This document shows, piece after piece, positions 52,447 through 61,961 of a stretch of 64,000 bases of DNA. The position numbers and the translations under genes are program-made. Each line of letters opens with the position of its first letter. Positions within the stretch are counted from its first letter, which is position 1. The notes below the pieces were generated by a model. The model did no database searches. It was not told the origin of the DNA and saw nothing but the letters and a program-made list of their open reading frames with translations. Source of the DNA: Clostridia bacterium (lineage in GTDB: Bacteria > Bacillota > DTU025); contig JAYFQW010000016.1 in NCBI GenBank assembly GCA_034926675.1, positions 1-64,000 of the forward strand. Direction: 5' to 3'.

Positions 52447-53526
52447 TCATGATGACTTCCTATGCATCTTGAACTCAAGGAAAAGCTCATTGTAGTAGCT
52501 AAGCATCCGTCTTCCGAGGTTCACGCACACCTCCAGCTTCTCGGTGATATCGGGGCCAGGGTAGAATCGTCTGTCGCTCGTAATCTCCTCTGGCAGATAC
52601 TCGAGAGCTCTTTCATTGGGTGTGGAATACCCGACGTATTCAGTGTTTTGGGCAGCATTCTCCGGATCAAGCATGAAGTTGATGAATAGGTGCGCCCCCT
52701 CCACGTTCCTGGCCGTTGTTGGAATTACCATGTTGTCGAACCACAAGAGCGACCCTTCCCTGGGTATTACATAATCGAGTTTATCGTTTTCGCTCATGAT
52801 TATCGCAGCATCACCCGACCAGACGACTCCGATTGCAGCTTCTTCATTTGCAAGCAGCATTTTGACCTCGTCCCCGACAATCGCCTTCACGTTCGGGGTA
52901 AGCTCACTCAGTTTCCGCTGTGCTTCCTGAAGATGGTTGATATCCGTGTCATTCAGGGAATAGTGGAGGCTGTTCAGGCCCATGCCCATCACTTCACGGG
53001 CACTGTCCATAAGCAGGATCTCGCCCCTCAGTCCTTCATCCCACAGATCATCCCAGCCTGTGAACTCTCTCCCTTCAACCATTTCGGGGTTATAGATGAT
53101 CCCGAACGTCCCCCAGAAGTAGGGGACAGAGTACTCATTACCCTCGTCAAAGGGTAGATCCAGAAAACGCTGGTCGATGCGTTTCAAGTTTGGAATCTTG
53201 GAGTGATCAAGGGGAACTAGCAGCCCTTCCTGCTTCATCTTGTTGATCGCATAGTCAGATGGGATCACCACGTCGAATGTAGTCCCCCCGTGGGCAATCT
53301 TCGTCAGCATCGCTTCGTTGGAATCAAAGGTCTGATAGATTACCTTGATTCCTGTCTGTTGCTGGAACTTCTCGACTAGGTCGGGGTCGATGTAATCTCC
53401 CCAGTTATAGATGGTGAGGGTATTCCCACCCGAATAGCCGTTGGACGAGTTCAGATACGACGTGAGACAGACCAAGGCAAACGCCACGATGAACGCCGTG
53501 GCGAACATGCGCGCAACTTTCCTCAT
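52447..53526 (-). CDS. potD: Spermidine/putrescine-binding protein
   Basis: 359 residues. N-terminal hydrophobic export segment (MFATAFIVAFALVCLTSYL), then the PotD fold: LTIYNWGDYIDPDLVEKFQQ, FDVVIPSDYAINKMKQEG, YFWGTFGIIYNPEMV, GVVWSGDAAII. The family's polyamine-binding Asp/Trp/Tyr positions are recognisable. No lipobox Cys is evident, so it may be anchored by its uncleaved signal. Last gene of the potABCD operon. Confidence 0.95.
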   Translation of the reverse strand: MRKVARMFATAFIVAFALVCLTSYLNSSNGYSGGNTLTIYNWGDYIDPDLVEKFQQQTGIKVIYQTFDSNEAMLTKIAHGGTTFDVVIPSDYAINKMKQEGLLVPLDHSKIPNLKRIDQRFLDLPFDEGNEYSVPYFWGTFGIIYNPEMVEGREFTGWDDLWDEGLRGEILLMDSAREVMGMGLNSLHYSLNDTDINHLQEAQRKLSELTPNVKAIVGDEVKMLLANEEAAIGVVWSGDAAIIMSENDKLDYVIPREGSLLWFDNMVIPTTARNVEGAHLFINFMLDPENAAQNTEYVGYSTPNERALEYLPEEITSDRRFYPGPDITEKLEVCVNLGRRMLSYYNELFLEFKMHRKSS

Positions 53527-54326
53527 TCCCCGGCCTCCGCTCTGCTCGGCTTAGTCCTCTGCATGTTCATAATGTAGTAACCGATGGCCAAGGCCAAAGT
53601 GACCAGGAAGACCAGCGTCGACAGCGCATTGATGGTCAAGGAGATTCCTTGCCTTGCTCGCGAGTAGATTTCCACAGATAGCGTGGAAAAGCCATTTCCA
53701 GTGACGAAGAACGTCACGGCGAAATCATCGAGCGAATAGGTCAGGGCCATGAAAAAGCCGGCGAGAATCCCTGGAGCAATGTATGGAATCACCACTCTGG
53801 TCAGCACATCCAGCCTGCTCGCTCCCAGATCTCGAGCAGCGTCAATCAGTGTCGGACTCATCTCCTGCAGTTTGGGCAGAACCATCAGCACGACAATGGG
53901 CACGCTGAAGGCGATATGAGACACCAAAACCGAGACGAACCCGAGTTTGATTCCTATCGCGGCAAACAGAATCAGAAAAGACGCCCCGATAATGACGTCA
54001 GGGCTCACGATCAGCACGTTGTTCAGGGTCAACAGGGCACTTCGAAACCGTCTCTCTCTGACATGCACGATGGCAAGCGCGCCTGCAACTCCAATGATCG
54101 TGGATATGGCAGCAGACAGGAGGGCAATGGCCAGCGTGTCCAGGAGAATAATGACGAGACGTGTGTCCCGAAACACCTCGCGATACCATTCAAGGGTAAA
54201 CCCCTCGAAACTGCGCATGGAACCTCCGCTATTGAAGGAGTAGTACGCTAGGTAGAGGATCGGGGCGTACAAGATGAAAAAGACGACGACAAGGTAGGCT
54301 GTGGAGGCTCTCCCTGTTCTTCTCAT
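53523..54326 (-). CDS. potC: Polyamine ABC importer permease PotC
   Basis: 267 residues, about six helices (LVVVFFILYAPILYLAYYSF; LALIAL-type helix ALLSAAISTIIGVAGALAIV; VLVSHIAFSVPIVVLMVLPK) and the EAA-like loop [20 protein letters not shown]. Overlaps potD by 4 bp. Works with PotB as the membrane channel for spermidine or putrescine. Confidence 0.94.
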   Translation of the reverse strand: MRRTGRASTAYLVVVFFILYAPILYLAYYSFNSGGSMRSFEGFTLEWYREVFRDTRLVIILLDTLAIALLSAAISTIIGVAGALAIVHVRERRFRSALLTLNNVLIVSPDVIIGASFLILFAAIGIKLGFVSVLVSHIAFSVPIVVLMVLPKLQEMSPTLIDAARDLGASRLDVLTRVVIPYIAPGILAGFFMALTYSLDDFAVTFFVTGNGFSTLSVEIYSRARQGISLTINALSTLVFLVTLALAIGYYIMNMQRTKPSRAEAGE

Positions 54327-54327
54327 G

Positions 54328-55128
54328 CTACTTACCCGCCCTCCTACTCTCTGTCAGCGCCATGATCAACCCCATGGCAATGATCAAGAAGACAGCAATG
54401 GTCGAACCCATGCCCCAGTCCTGCGTAACAAGGAAGTGCTGTTCAATAGCGGTTCCAAGGGTAATCACGCGGTTTCCGGCAATGAGGCGAGTGATCATGA
54501 ACAGCGACAGTGCCGGGATAAACACGGCCCGACATCCCGATTTGACCCCGTTAATCGTTAAGGGGAAGACCACTCGGCGGAACGTGACCCATGGCGACGC
54601 CCCAAGATCTCGGGCTGCTGCAGCCAACGATGGGTTCAGTTCGTCAAGTGCGTTGAATATGGGTAGAATCATGAACGGGATGAAAATGTATACAGCCACG
54701 AAAATGAAGCTGAAGTCGGTGAACAGAATCTGCCTCGCTCCAATTCCCACAGTGTTGAGCAGGGAATTGACGGGGCCATAGGCCCCAAACATGCCAATGA
54801 AGGCATATGTCTTGAGAAGCAGGTTCATCCAGGACGGCATGATGATCAACAGAAGCCAGAGCTGTTTATGCTTTGTCTTGGTGAGCAGGTACGCCGTCGG
54901 ATAGGCAATGAGCAGAGAGAATGCCGTAATCAGGAAGGCATACCAAAATGACCTGAGCGTCATACCCAGGTAAACCCCTGTGAAGAACCTCCTGTAGTTC
55001 TCCAGGCTCAACGCCCCATCAATGTTGAACAAGGAGTAATACGCAATGAGCAGGATCGGAGCGATGACAAACGAAACGATCCACAATCCATAGGGAATGA
55101 GATAGATGTTGCGCGTCCTATTGTGCAT
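54328..55128 (-). CDS. potB: Polyamine ABC importer permease PotB
   Basis: About 266 residues from ATG 55128 (MHNRTRN), behind AAGAGG and overlapping potA by 11 bp. Helices [20 protein letters not shown] and [20 protein letters not shown]; loop [20 protein letters not shown] docks to PotA. Ends 1 bp before potC. An upstream ATG (55143) is also possible. Confidence 0.94.
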   Translation of the reverse strand: MHNRTRNIYLIPYGLWIVSFVIAPILLIAYYSLFNIDGALSLENYRRFFTGVYLGMTLRSFWYAFLITAFSLLIAYPTAYLLTKTKHKQLWLLLIIMPSWMNLLLKTYAFIGMFGAYGPVNSLLNTVGIGARQILFTDFSFIFVAVYIFIPFMILPIFNALDELNPSLAAAARDLGASPWVTFRRVVFPLTINGVKSGCRAVFIPALSLFMITRLIAGNRVITLGTAIEQHFLVTQDWGMGSTIAVFLIIAMGLIMALTESRRAGK

Positions 55129-56251
55129 CGCGCGCCTCTTCATATGCTTCCAAACGCCTGTCGAATTCGCCTTCGGTCTCGCCCAGCCGCATAACATGTA
55201 TGTCATCGGGTCTAAAGTCTAGCCCGATCTCATCGCCTACCATGGCCGTCTTAGTTGAATGGACAAGCCATTCGTTCCCGTCCTCATCATAGCAGCAGAT
55301 TTCGTAGTGGACGCCTCGGAACAACTGGGAATCTACGCGAACTTGCAGCTTGCCCTGGCCTTTCGCTGTGATCTCCAAATCTTCAGGGCGAATGACGATC
55401 TCAGCTGGTTCGTTAGGGCGAAAACCCCTGTCTACGCACTCAAACTGATAACCAACAAACTCCACCAGACAATCCCTGATCATGGTTCCAGTAACGATGT
55501 TGGATTCCCCAATAAAGTCGGCCACAAAGCGGTTCACCGGTTCGTCATAAATGTCCTTCGGAGTCCCACTTTGCTCAATCGCACCATTGTTAAGGACGAA
55601 AACCTCATCAGACAGTGCAAGCGCCTCTTCCTGGTCATGAGTGACAAAGACGAATGTGATTCCAAGACGGCGCTGCAACTCCCTGAGTTCATACTGCATT
55701 TCTGTGCGAAGTTTGGAGTCAAGGGCCGACAACGGCTCATCCAAGAGAAGCACCTCTGGTTCATTCACGATTGCCCGGGCGATAGCTACGCGCTGTTGCT
55801 GACCGCCGGATAGCCCCGCGATCCCCCTGTTCTCCAGGCCTTCTAGATCGACAAAGCGTAGGGCTTCCCGTACGTTAGCTTCAACTGCGGGCTTCTTCAT
55901 CCTCTTGACCAGTAAGCCGAAGGCCACATTCTCGAATACGTTCAAATGGGGAAACAACGCGTAGTCTTGGAACACAGTGTTCACCTTGCGCTTGCTCGGC
56001 GAAATCCTGCTGATCTCTTGCCCATCAAGGTAGATGTGGCCTGCTGTGGGTTGGATAAATCCTGCAATCAAACGGATAATCGTAGTCTTTCCGCAGCCAG
56101 AAGGGCCGAGCAGGGTGTAGAATCTGCCCCTTTCCAGTTCGAAGCTAACATCATCCAGCACAGCAGGGTCGTCATCATATTGCTTGGTGATGTGCTCAAA
56201 ACGAACAACTACATCTGCAGCTATCCTCGTCTCCTCCTCACAAAATGGCAA
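55118..56251 (-). CDS. potA: Polyamine ABC importer ATPase PotA
   Basis: 377 residues. Walker [18 protein letters not shown]-loop [16 protein letters not shown], signature [16 protein letters not shown], Walker [18 protein letters not shown]-loop [16 protein letters not shown]-terminal TOBE domain ([18 protein letters not shown]). The start is uncertain: the TTG at 56251 has only a weak ribosome-binding site, while a strong AGGAGG lies just inside the frame without a standard start codon at ideal distance. Confidence 0.95.
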   Translation of the reverse strand: MPFCEEETRIAADVVVRFEHITKQYDDDPAVLDDVSFELERGRFYTLLGPSGCGKTTIIRLIAGFIQPTAGHIYLDGQEISRISPSKRKVNTVFQDYALFPHLNVFENVAFGLLVKRMKKPAVEANVREALRFVDLEGLENRGIAGLSGGQQQRVAIARAIVNEPEVLLLDEPLSALDSKLRTEMQYELRELQRRLGITFVFVTHDQEEALALSDEVFVLNNGAIEQSGTPKDIYDEPVNRFVADFIGESNIVTGTMIRDCLVEFVGYQFECVDRGFRPNEPAEIVIRPEDLEITAKGQGKLQVRVDSQLFRGVHYEICCYDEDGNEWLVHSTKTAMVGDEIGLDFRPDDIHVMRLGETEGEFDRRLEAYEEARDAQ

Positions 56252-56276
56252 TGCGAGAAACGCCCTGCTGTCTACC

Positions 56277-56819
56277 TCACAGGTAGGAATCAGTGGCGAC
56301 TAGGAGCAGTTGGGATGGGCCATCGCTATCGTTCGAGATCTGATGCTCTTCTGATGCCTGGTAGTAAATGGTCTCCCCTGCCTTGGCGCAGTAAACACCG
56401 GTTCCAAGGTGGACCCTGACGCTTCCGCTCAGCACGTAGGCAAAAGTGTCGGCAAGAGAGGGCTCAAACTGCTTGAACCTTCCGCCCGGGTCAATAGTGA
56501 GCAGAATCGGTTCCATCTCGTTTTCGTTCGATTCCGGGACAAGCCATTGAATAGTGTAGCCTCGTTCTTCATCCACGAATTCGGTCCGATCGTTCTCGGT
56601 ATACACGACCTTCTGTTCGCGCTTTTCCTCGTCAAAGAACTCTCTCGGTGCACAACCCAGGACTTCAAGGATATTGAAGAAGGTTTCAATTGATGGGGAG
56701 CTAAGGTCACGCTCTATTTGGGAGATATGGCCCTTAGTAAGATCCGTACGTTCGCCCAGCTCTTCTTGGGTAAGCCCCTTCTTCAGCCGGAGGTTTTTGA
56801 TCTTTCGACCGATGTTCAT
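56277..56819 (-). CDS. XRE-cupin regulator of the pot operon (PuuR-like)
   Basis: 180 residues. Helix-turn-helix [39 protein letters not shown]; cupin domain [36 protein letters not shown]. The architecture matches PuuR-type regulators whose cupin senses polyamines. ATG at 56819, 25 bp upstream of potA on the same strand, with operator-like repeats in front (56847-56910). The most economical model is an autoregulated repressor or sensor for polyamine import. Confidence 0.92.
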   Translation of the reverse strand: MNIGRKIKNLRLKKGLTQEELGERTDLTKGHISQIERDLSSPSIETFFNILEVLGCAPREFFDEEKREQKVVYTENDRTEFVDEERGYTIQWLVPESNENEMEPILLTIDPGGRFKQFEPSLADTFAYVLSGSVRVHLGTGVYCAKAGETIYYQASEEHQISNDSDGPSQLLLVATDSYL

Positions 56820-56846
56820 CAGTATTGCCCCTCAATCGTGTCTGAA

Positions 56847-56910
56847 GTTTAGCGATAGTAAACTTTCAGTCGGGAAATTTACCGCTGTTAAACTCCCGGT
56901 TTACTGTCAT
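56847..56910. promoter_or_regulatory. Operator array upstream of the pot regulator
   Basis: Two 17-bp imperfect palindromes with arms GTTTA...TAAAC: GTTTAGCGATAGTAAAC at 56847-56863 and ATTTACCGCTGTTAAAC at 56877-56893. Their starts are 30 bp apart, about three helical turns. A further half-site GTTTACTGTCAT lies at 56899-56910. They lie between the probable promoter and the regulator start, well placed for repression. Binding by the XRE-cupin protein is inferred. Confidence 0.65.
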
Positions 56911-56919
56911 CACTAACGC

Positions 56920-56947
56920 ATTATACATCATTCTGAGAGGACTGCAA
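56920..56947 (-). promoter_or_regulatory. Probable sigma-70-type promoter of the pot regulon
   Basis: On the minus strand TTGCAG (56942-56947) and a perfect TATAAT (56920-56925) are separated by 16 bp. Transcription would start near 56913 and run into the operator array and regulator-potABCD operon. Confidence 0.65.
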
Positions 56948-57075
56948 GAAGGGACGGTCGAATCGCCTAGCCATGGATGAAGAGGAATCGGCAGTCGAAC
57001 GTCCAATAGAGTAATTGGTGTGGTATGGCAATGTCAATGCTCGCCCCTGGAAGCGCAAACGGAAGAGGGTTCGGT

Positions 57076-58536
57076 ATGGAAATCCGCAGAACCATCCCAT
57101 TCGCCCGGCATCTTGGCCCAGTTTCGACAGCAATGGCCCGGTTAGCGGCTATACTCGTCGTACTTGCTCTATTCGCTCCGCCAGTTCACGCGATTGCCTC
57201 GCTCGCATCCCCATCGCGCCTGCTAGTGATAGCCCCGCATCCCGATGATGAGACACTGGGGGCAGGAGGGTTGATATACTCGGCTTCTCAGCAAGGCGCA
57301 CGGGTAAAGGTAGTGTTCATGACCATGGGAGACGGATATCCTGCTGCTGCTGGCAGGCTGTTTGGCACAGCTCACCCGTCGCCCGATGATTTCCTGGCCC
57401 TTGGGCGCCACCGCCGTAACGAAGCTGTCGCTGCATTGGCTACGCTGGGCGTGGACGAAGAGAATCTGGTGTTCCTGGGCTACCCCGACGGCGGACTGGC
57501 CGACATCATCGAGAACTGGCGCTGGTTGCCGAGCGAGCCGTATACATCTAAATGCACAGGCCGAGGTTCAAATCCCTATCCGTCCACATTCACACTGAAT
57601 GCGGAATACTGCGCCTCGCGGATTGTCAGTGACCTTGCGATGATACTTGCTGACTACATGCCTGATCTGGTGGTTATCCCCCACCCCAACGACGCGCATG
57701 CCGACCACCAGGCGACGTACGCTTTTGCCATGTTGGCAATGGAACAGCTCGACTATGTAGAGCGCACTGGCGCCAAAGCTGTTTCCTACATCGTGCACAG
57801 CGGGCCTGGATGGCCGCAGTTATGGGGGTACCAGCCTGGTCTACCTCTAGACCCCCCGCCAGGGCGAGATCTGCCTCGGACAGTGTGGATACGCACGGAG
57901 TTGACAGAGGATGCAGAGGCCGCGAAGCTTCGGGCGCTCAAGGAGTACAAGAGTCAACTCGTCATGATGCCTTCCTTCCTGAGGAGTTTCATCAGGACCA
58001 ACGAGTTGTTCGCTCCGACGCCGATGCTCGATGTGGCTTGCTGCCAGGATGGCGCGCAAACGTATGATGAGGAGTATGCCGCAGAGGTTGGGCCGACTCT
58101 TCAGCACTCCCGGCTGCTCCGGCCGAGTGGTGAGATCATATCAGTTCTGGCCGATCGGACTGATGAAGGCGTCACTGTCACTGCGACCCTCGCATGGCGC
58201 CCCAGTTCCTCCATAACGTATCGGCTTCGGATGACGCCCTCTGCCTCGTCTGGTGAACCAGGTTCAACCATTGATTTGCTGACCTACGGGGTTGTGTCTG
58301 CAGGTGGATGGTCCCGACCCTGGGAGGTAGTATTTCTGGTCCCGCAGCACGACCTGGATCGGTTAGGCGCCAAAGCGCTGTTTGAGGTTGCCACCCTGCG
58401 GCACAGTGTTGTGGTTGACCGTTCGGGATGGATCCTGCTGCGTCTGCGATCCAGCGCCGCGCCGTGCATGCCTACACCGCCTGCAACGCGACGATCATGC
58501 GCCAGTTCTTCTCATTGCCTCTCAGCGGACGGGTGA
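57076..58536 (+). CDS. Secreted PIG-L/LmbE-family deacetylase
   Basis: About 486 residues from ATG 57076, placed 7 nt behind AGAGGG. Signal peptide MARLAAILVVLALFAPPVHA. The zinc site PHPDDETLGAGG lies near residue 54 and the second motif VIPHPNDAHADHQATYA about 160 residues later. Catalytic domain ends near residue 320 (LRALKEYKSQLVMMPSFLRS); a beta-sandwich domain of about 120 residues follows. These enzymes remove acetyl groups from GlcNAc-containing compounds. The last 25 residues (AAPCMPTPPATRRSCASSS) look unlike coding sequence of the family, while an alternative frame gives HAYTACNATIMRQFF, so a late frameshift is possible. Confidence 0.87.
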   Translation: MEIRRTIPFARHLGPVSTAMARLAAILVVLALFAPPVHAIASLASPSRLLVIAPHPDDETLGAGGLIYSASQQGARVKVVFMTMGDGYPAAAGRLFGTAHPSPDDFLALGRHRRNEAVAALATLGVDEENLVFLGYPDGGLADIIENWRWLPSEPYTSKCTGRGSNPYPSTFTLNAEYCASRIVSDLAMILADYMPDLVVIPHPNDAHADHQATYAFAMLAMEQLDYVERTGAKAVSYIVHSGPGWPQLWGYQPGLPLDPPPGRDLPRTVWIRTELTEDAEAAKLRALKEYKSQLVMMPSFLRSFIRTNELFAPTPMLDVACCQDGAQTYDEEYAAEVGPTLQHSRLLRPSGEIISVLADRTDEGVTVTATLAWRPSSSITYRLRMTPSASSGEPGSTIDLLTYGVVSAGGWSRPWEVVFLVPQHDLDRLGAKALFEVATLRHSVVVDRSGWILLRLRSSAAPCMPTPPATRRSCASSSHCLSADG

Positions 58537-58626
58537 GGCTGAAGTCGCCCCATCATCCAGCGAACTGCAGTCCGCCGGCCAGCTTGACCAGGGCAACAGC
58601 TCGCGAGCAACTTCTTGCTGTGTGAG

Positions 58627-59730
58627 CTACCGCCGTACGCCCCAGAGTTCGTCTATGTATATCTCAACTTTCATCCCCGATACTACGGGCCGCAGCGCTC
58701 CATCGCGCGGCGCTTCCACGATCCGGAACGGCGCCACCAGCATGCACACGAGAACCAACGTCAACACGGCTGCTACTAGCCTTCCAACGGGTGCATCGCC
58801 CAAGCGCTTCAGTTCGATCAGTCTCCTGCGCATCAGCTTGGCAGATGCCCCTGCGGAGGCCATCGCTACTGCCCACCTCGGGCTGACCTCACAGCGCGGC
58901 CTGATCATGGTGAGGAGAAGCTTCCCATATCGCGCCACCCCTGCGCCGGTAGCGCGTATGGCCAGCTCGTCACAGGCCATCTCCTGTGCAATCCCAAGCT
59001 CCTGGCCAGCTGCCCACACCAGCGGGTTGAGGAAGAAGAGCACCTTGCCTGCCGTGGGAAGCCAGTTCCAAGTCAAATCGTTCCTCTTTATGTGAGCTAA
59101 CTCGTGCGCCAGCGCCAACAGCAGGTCCTCGCGACGTGCCGGAGCCAGCAGCTCTACAGGAACGACTACAACGCGCCCGCTGGCCGATCGCAAGATCATC
59201 GGAACGGAAGCCCAGTCGGCGGCAACGACCTCCGGCCGTCTGCTAAGGCCCATCCCTCGGCACAGCCAGGTCATGGCGGCATCGAGTTCTTCATAACGCA
59301 CCGACACGCAGCGCCTCGCCATCGAACGCGCCCTTGCCAGGGCGATCACGATACGCACCACGCCTATGGCCACCCCCACGATCCAGAGAGCCATCACAGG
59401 TCGGCTCAACCTGATGATCAGCGTTGAACGCGTAGGCAGGGCCGCAGCAAAGCTGTCCGACACAACCCGTGCCAGCACCGTTCGAGCACGCGGCAGCAGA
59501 GCGAGATCGATCTGGGGAATCGCCAGCAACCCAAGCAGCGACTTGGCAAGCCCGAGTCGCCACAACCAGCATCGGGCAGCAGCCGGAATGCGTGGGAAAG
59601 CTCTGCACACAGTCCACACCACCGCCAGTGCTACGGCGCCCTGCCAGAACGCGCTCCACATGGAACTGATCCACTCCTGCGACACGACCCTGAACAGATA
59701 GTGCAACTGCGTGCTCATTTGCGTGCTCAC
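58627..59730 (-). CDS. BlaR1/MecR1-type M56 metallopeptidase without sensor domain
   Basis: 367 residues, GTG start overlapping the repressor gene. Four membrane helices (FWQGAVALAVVWTVCRAF; LGLAKSLLGLLAI; PVMALWIVGVAIGVVRIVIA; LVAAVLTLVLVCMLVAPF). Zinc motif LAHELAHIKRNDLTWNWLP with the third ligand in GIAQEMACDELAIR. BlaR1 normally adds a roughly 250-residue penicillin-binding sensor; here only about 25 residues follow the last helix. It is therefore unlikely to sense beta-lactams by acylation. Confidence 0.9.
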   Translation of the reverse strand: MSTQMSTQLHYLFRVVSQEWISSMWSAFWQGAVALAVVWTVCRAFPRIPAAARCWLWRLGLAKSLLGLLAIPQIDLALLPRARTVLARVVSDSFAAALPTRSTLIIRLSRPVMALWIVGVAIGVVRIVIALARARSMARRCVSVRYEELDAAMTWLCRGMGLSRRPEVVAADWASVPMILRSASGRVVVVPVELLAPARREDLLLALAHELAHIKRNDLTWNWLPTAGKVLFFLNPLVWAAGQELGIAQEMACDELAIRATGAGVARYGKLLLTMIRPRCEVSPRWAVAMASAGASAKLMRRRLIELKRLGDAPVGRLVAAVLTLVLVCMLVAPFRIVEAPRDGALRPVVSGMKVEIYIDELWGVRR

Positions 59731-60113
59731 TTCTTTCCCTCCCGCGACTCCAGTTCCTCAACGAGCCGTTTGAGGTCTTCTAGCTCCTTTGGGCTCACGC
59801 TGGCGTTGTCCGCGAGGTACGCCACGAAAGGTGAGAGCGCGCCCCCCAGGGTTTTTTCGACGAACCCACGGACCACTCCACGCATGAGCTCGGAACGAGA
59901 GAGGCAGGAAGAGTACTCGTTCACCCCTCCTACCTCGGATCTGGTGAGGTATCCTTTAGCTCTGAGCCTTTCCATCATTGTGAGGATCGTGGTTCGGGCA
60001 AGGCAGTGGTCCTTGCCATAACGCTCAACAGCCTCGCGCACCGTGATAGGCGCATGCTCGGTCACAAATCGTAGCAGTTCCAGCTCCTGATCACCCAAGG
60101 GAGGCATTGCCAT
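59727..60113 (-). CDS. BlaI/MecI-family repressor
   Basis: 128 residues from ATG 60113 (MAMPPLG), behind GGGGGTG. Winged-helix DQELELLRFVTEHAPITVRE, ARTTILTMMERLRAKGYLTR, and C-terminal dimer helices PKELEDLKRLVEELESREGK. This family binds operators as a dimer and is inactivated by cleavage triggered by the M56 partner encoded next. The operators and regulon are not identified. Confidence 0.92.
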   Translation of the reverse strand: MAMPPLGDQELELLRFVTEHAPITVREAVERYGKDHCLARTTILTMMERLRAKGYLTRSEVGGVNEYSSCLSRSELMRGVVRGFVEKTLGGALSPFVAYLADNASVSPKELEDLKRLVEELESREGKK

Positions 60114-60261
60114 CAGTACCACACCCCCTTCTCACCGTTCTCAAATGCGTACGTAACTATATCTGTAGTCAGTATACGCATCCTATCAAGAGACGTCAAT
60201 GCATAGCGCCTCCTGCATAGCACTTCCTGCGCGGCCGCTATCAGGCAGCAGCCGGCTGCCC

Positions 60262-61023
60262 TCAGCATCTTCCCTGGACTCTGTGAAACCGCCGCAACGT
60301 TGGTGCGCCACCGCGAACATGAATGACCCGGGCCGCGCGGAGTATCCCGATGGGAGTCTGCTCGCACGATTGGCCGAGCGGATTGTCGGCGAGAATCTCT
60401 GCCAGGAATGCGCGCTCCGGGCAGGCCGACGATACTCCAAGCACTACGACTCCAAGGTCATTCGCGTCGATGATCGCCACCGGCACGCCCGTCGCCTCAC
60501 TCAGAGATTGTGCCGTCTCGTTGGGTCTCAACGGGCCAAGGATCGCGTAGCGGTTGTAGGGTGGAATGGTATAGTCGCACGGGCCATCGATTGCGGCGAT
60601 GTTTGCACCGCATACCCGGTAGAACACGCCCCTGACGCCGAACAGTTTGGCAACCCCTGCTACGATGGCGGCCACTATCACGCGCAGCACGCCCGCTTCC
60701 CTGATGGCCAGTTCCATTGTCCACGGACTTCCCAGGCCGATTCCATATGGTGACTTGTACACAAACCGAACGAGAAAGCGAGCGAGCCATGAAGGCCTGA
60801 TCTGGCTGATCTGGTACGCCCTTTGCTGGGTTATCGCCACTACCTTTTCGCTTATCACTAGAATATCGCCGGAACGCAGCAGAGGCCCAGCGTACCTTCG
60901 AACGACCTCGCCGACATCGTCGGCAGCTGTGATGACGTGAGTCTTAACTGGAATGCGCGCGTAAGTGCGCCCGCCGACTTCCACAGTCAGTCTCTTCCCG
61001 TGGTTGACCCGCAACTTTTCCAT
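60262..61023 (-). CDS. F420-0:gamma-glutamyl ligase-like protein (CofE superfamily)
   Basis: About 253 residues from ATG 61023. It carries RIPVKTHVITAADDVGEVVR, LLRSGDILVISEKVVAITQQ and FYRVCGANIAAIDGP, and YTIPPYNRYAILGPLRPNET, an arrangement typical of CofE-like proteins in Bacillota that lack F420. A hydrophobic stretch (VLRVIVAAIVAGVAKLFGV) sits mid-protein. The real reaction is unknown; glutamyl ligation to a non-F420 acceptor is one possibility. It stands alone between the BlaI gene and the dispersed repeat. Confidence 0.7.
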   Translation of the reverse strand: MEKLRVNHGKRLTVEVGGRTYARIPVKTHVITAADDVGEVVRRYAGPLLRSGDILVISEKVVAITQQRAYQISQIRPSWLARFLVRFVYKSPYGIGLGSPWTMELAIREAGVLRVIVAAIVAGVAKLFGVRGVFYRVCGANIAAIDGPCDYTIPPYNRYAILGPLRPNETAQSLSEATGVPVAIIDANDLGVVVLGVSSACPERAFLAEILADNPLGQSCEQTPIGILRAARVIHVRGGAPTLRRFHRVQGRC

Positions 61024-61189
61024 TCTTGCCGTCCCCCAGACTACTGCATCCCGGTGCAATTCGTGGATCTGCACTTAAGCATTGCAGCTCCGCGGCTGTG
61101 CCGCCGACTGTTGTAGTCAATCGTAGCACAGACGACTTATGTAGTCAAGGCGTTGCCGCATTCATGTGTTGCCGCATTCATGGTCACGT

Positions 61190-61623
61190 TCCAACTGAGC
61201 CACGGCTGAAGAGCCGTGGACAGGGGGTCCTTCCGGTCGAGAGACATGCGCGGCGCCTCATTGAGCGACCTGTACGCATCCTTGGTCAGCGCGCCTAGTT
61301 TCTCAGAGACCCAGTACGGATTTCGTACAGGCAACACCAGACACCTGCACGGATTCCGTACTGCGCTGAAGACAAAACCGGCGGACAGTCTCTAGAAACC
61401 GCGTGATTGCCCCCAACAAGAGCACTGCAGGCCGGATTTTGGACCATGATTCCCGTTTTGTGGTTCGATTTCGGTCCGTCAGACCCGATTTTCAGCGAAT
61501 GAGGTCTAGGGTCGTACGCATTTCGTACTAGTCACATGACAACCCAGTACGAATTCCGTACCGACATCGTGCCAGCATCGTACTGGCGCCTTACGAACAT
61601 GCACAAGACTGGCTGTAGGAAGG
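61190..61623. repeat. Long dispersed repeat, copy 2, with four palindromic sites
   Basis: Same order as copy 1: hairpin CCACGGCT gaag AGCCGTGG at 61200-61219, then GYACGNATTYCGTAC sites at 61314-61328, 61347-61361, 61514-61528 and 61547-61561, with identical 33-bp and 200-bp spacing and every palindrome base unchanged between copies. By eye there are about 20 base differences from copy 1 over 380 bp, nearly all transitions and none within the palindromes. Near the right end it carries about 18 extra bases. It lies between the F420-ligase-like gene and the NamZ fragment. Confidence 0.88.
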
Positions 61624-61729
61624 ACGTAAGGCAAGAGGTAAGCGTCAAATGTGACGATCAGAGGTAGGACACAGCAATGGAGATTCGACATACGCGGTTC
61701 CCGACCGCAGTCCCATGGAGCAGAGCAGA

Positions 61730-61958
61730 GCAGAGCGGAATGGGACTGACTGTTCATCCAGGCCCGATTCTCCAACGAACACCGCAGCCAGTTCTCCTCG
61801 GGTCATACCATGACGAATGGGCATCCAGTCGTACCCAACAAACGAACGAAACTTGATGTCGAGAGCATTCCCGTCGACAACCGTCCCGCCGAGCGGATTA
61901 GGTCTGCCCGTCACTATTATGGGCTTGCCTGCCTCAGCAGCCCCCTCTGTGCGACGCC
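61730..61958 (-). pseudogene. Fragment of a NamZ-like (DUF1343) exo-N-acetylmuramidase
   Basis: The frame following the RpiR gene reads AAEAGKPIIVTGRPNPLGG, NALDIKFRSFVGYDWMPIRH and GMTRGELAAVF, matching DUF1343/NamZ (RPNPxGG; SFVGxxPIPxRHGMTxGELA). About 65 codons match out of roughly 400; the upstream N-terminal part and everything after GELAAVF are gone. NamZ releases MurNAc from peptidoglycan ends and works with NagZ in Bacillus. Its loss next to a nagZ and RpiR pair indicates an eroded MurNAc operon. Confidence 0.78.
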
Positions 61959-61961
61959 CGT

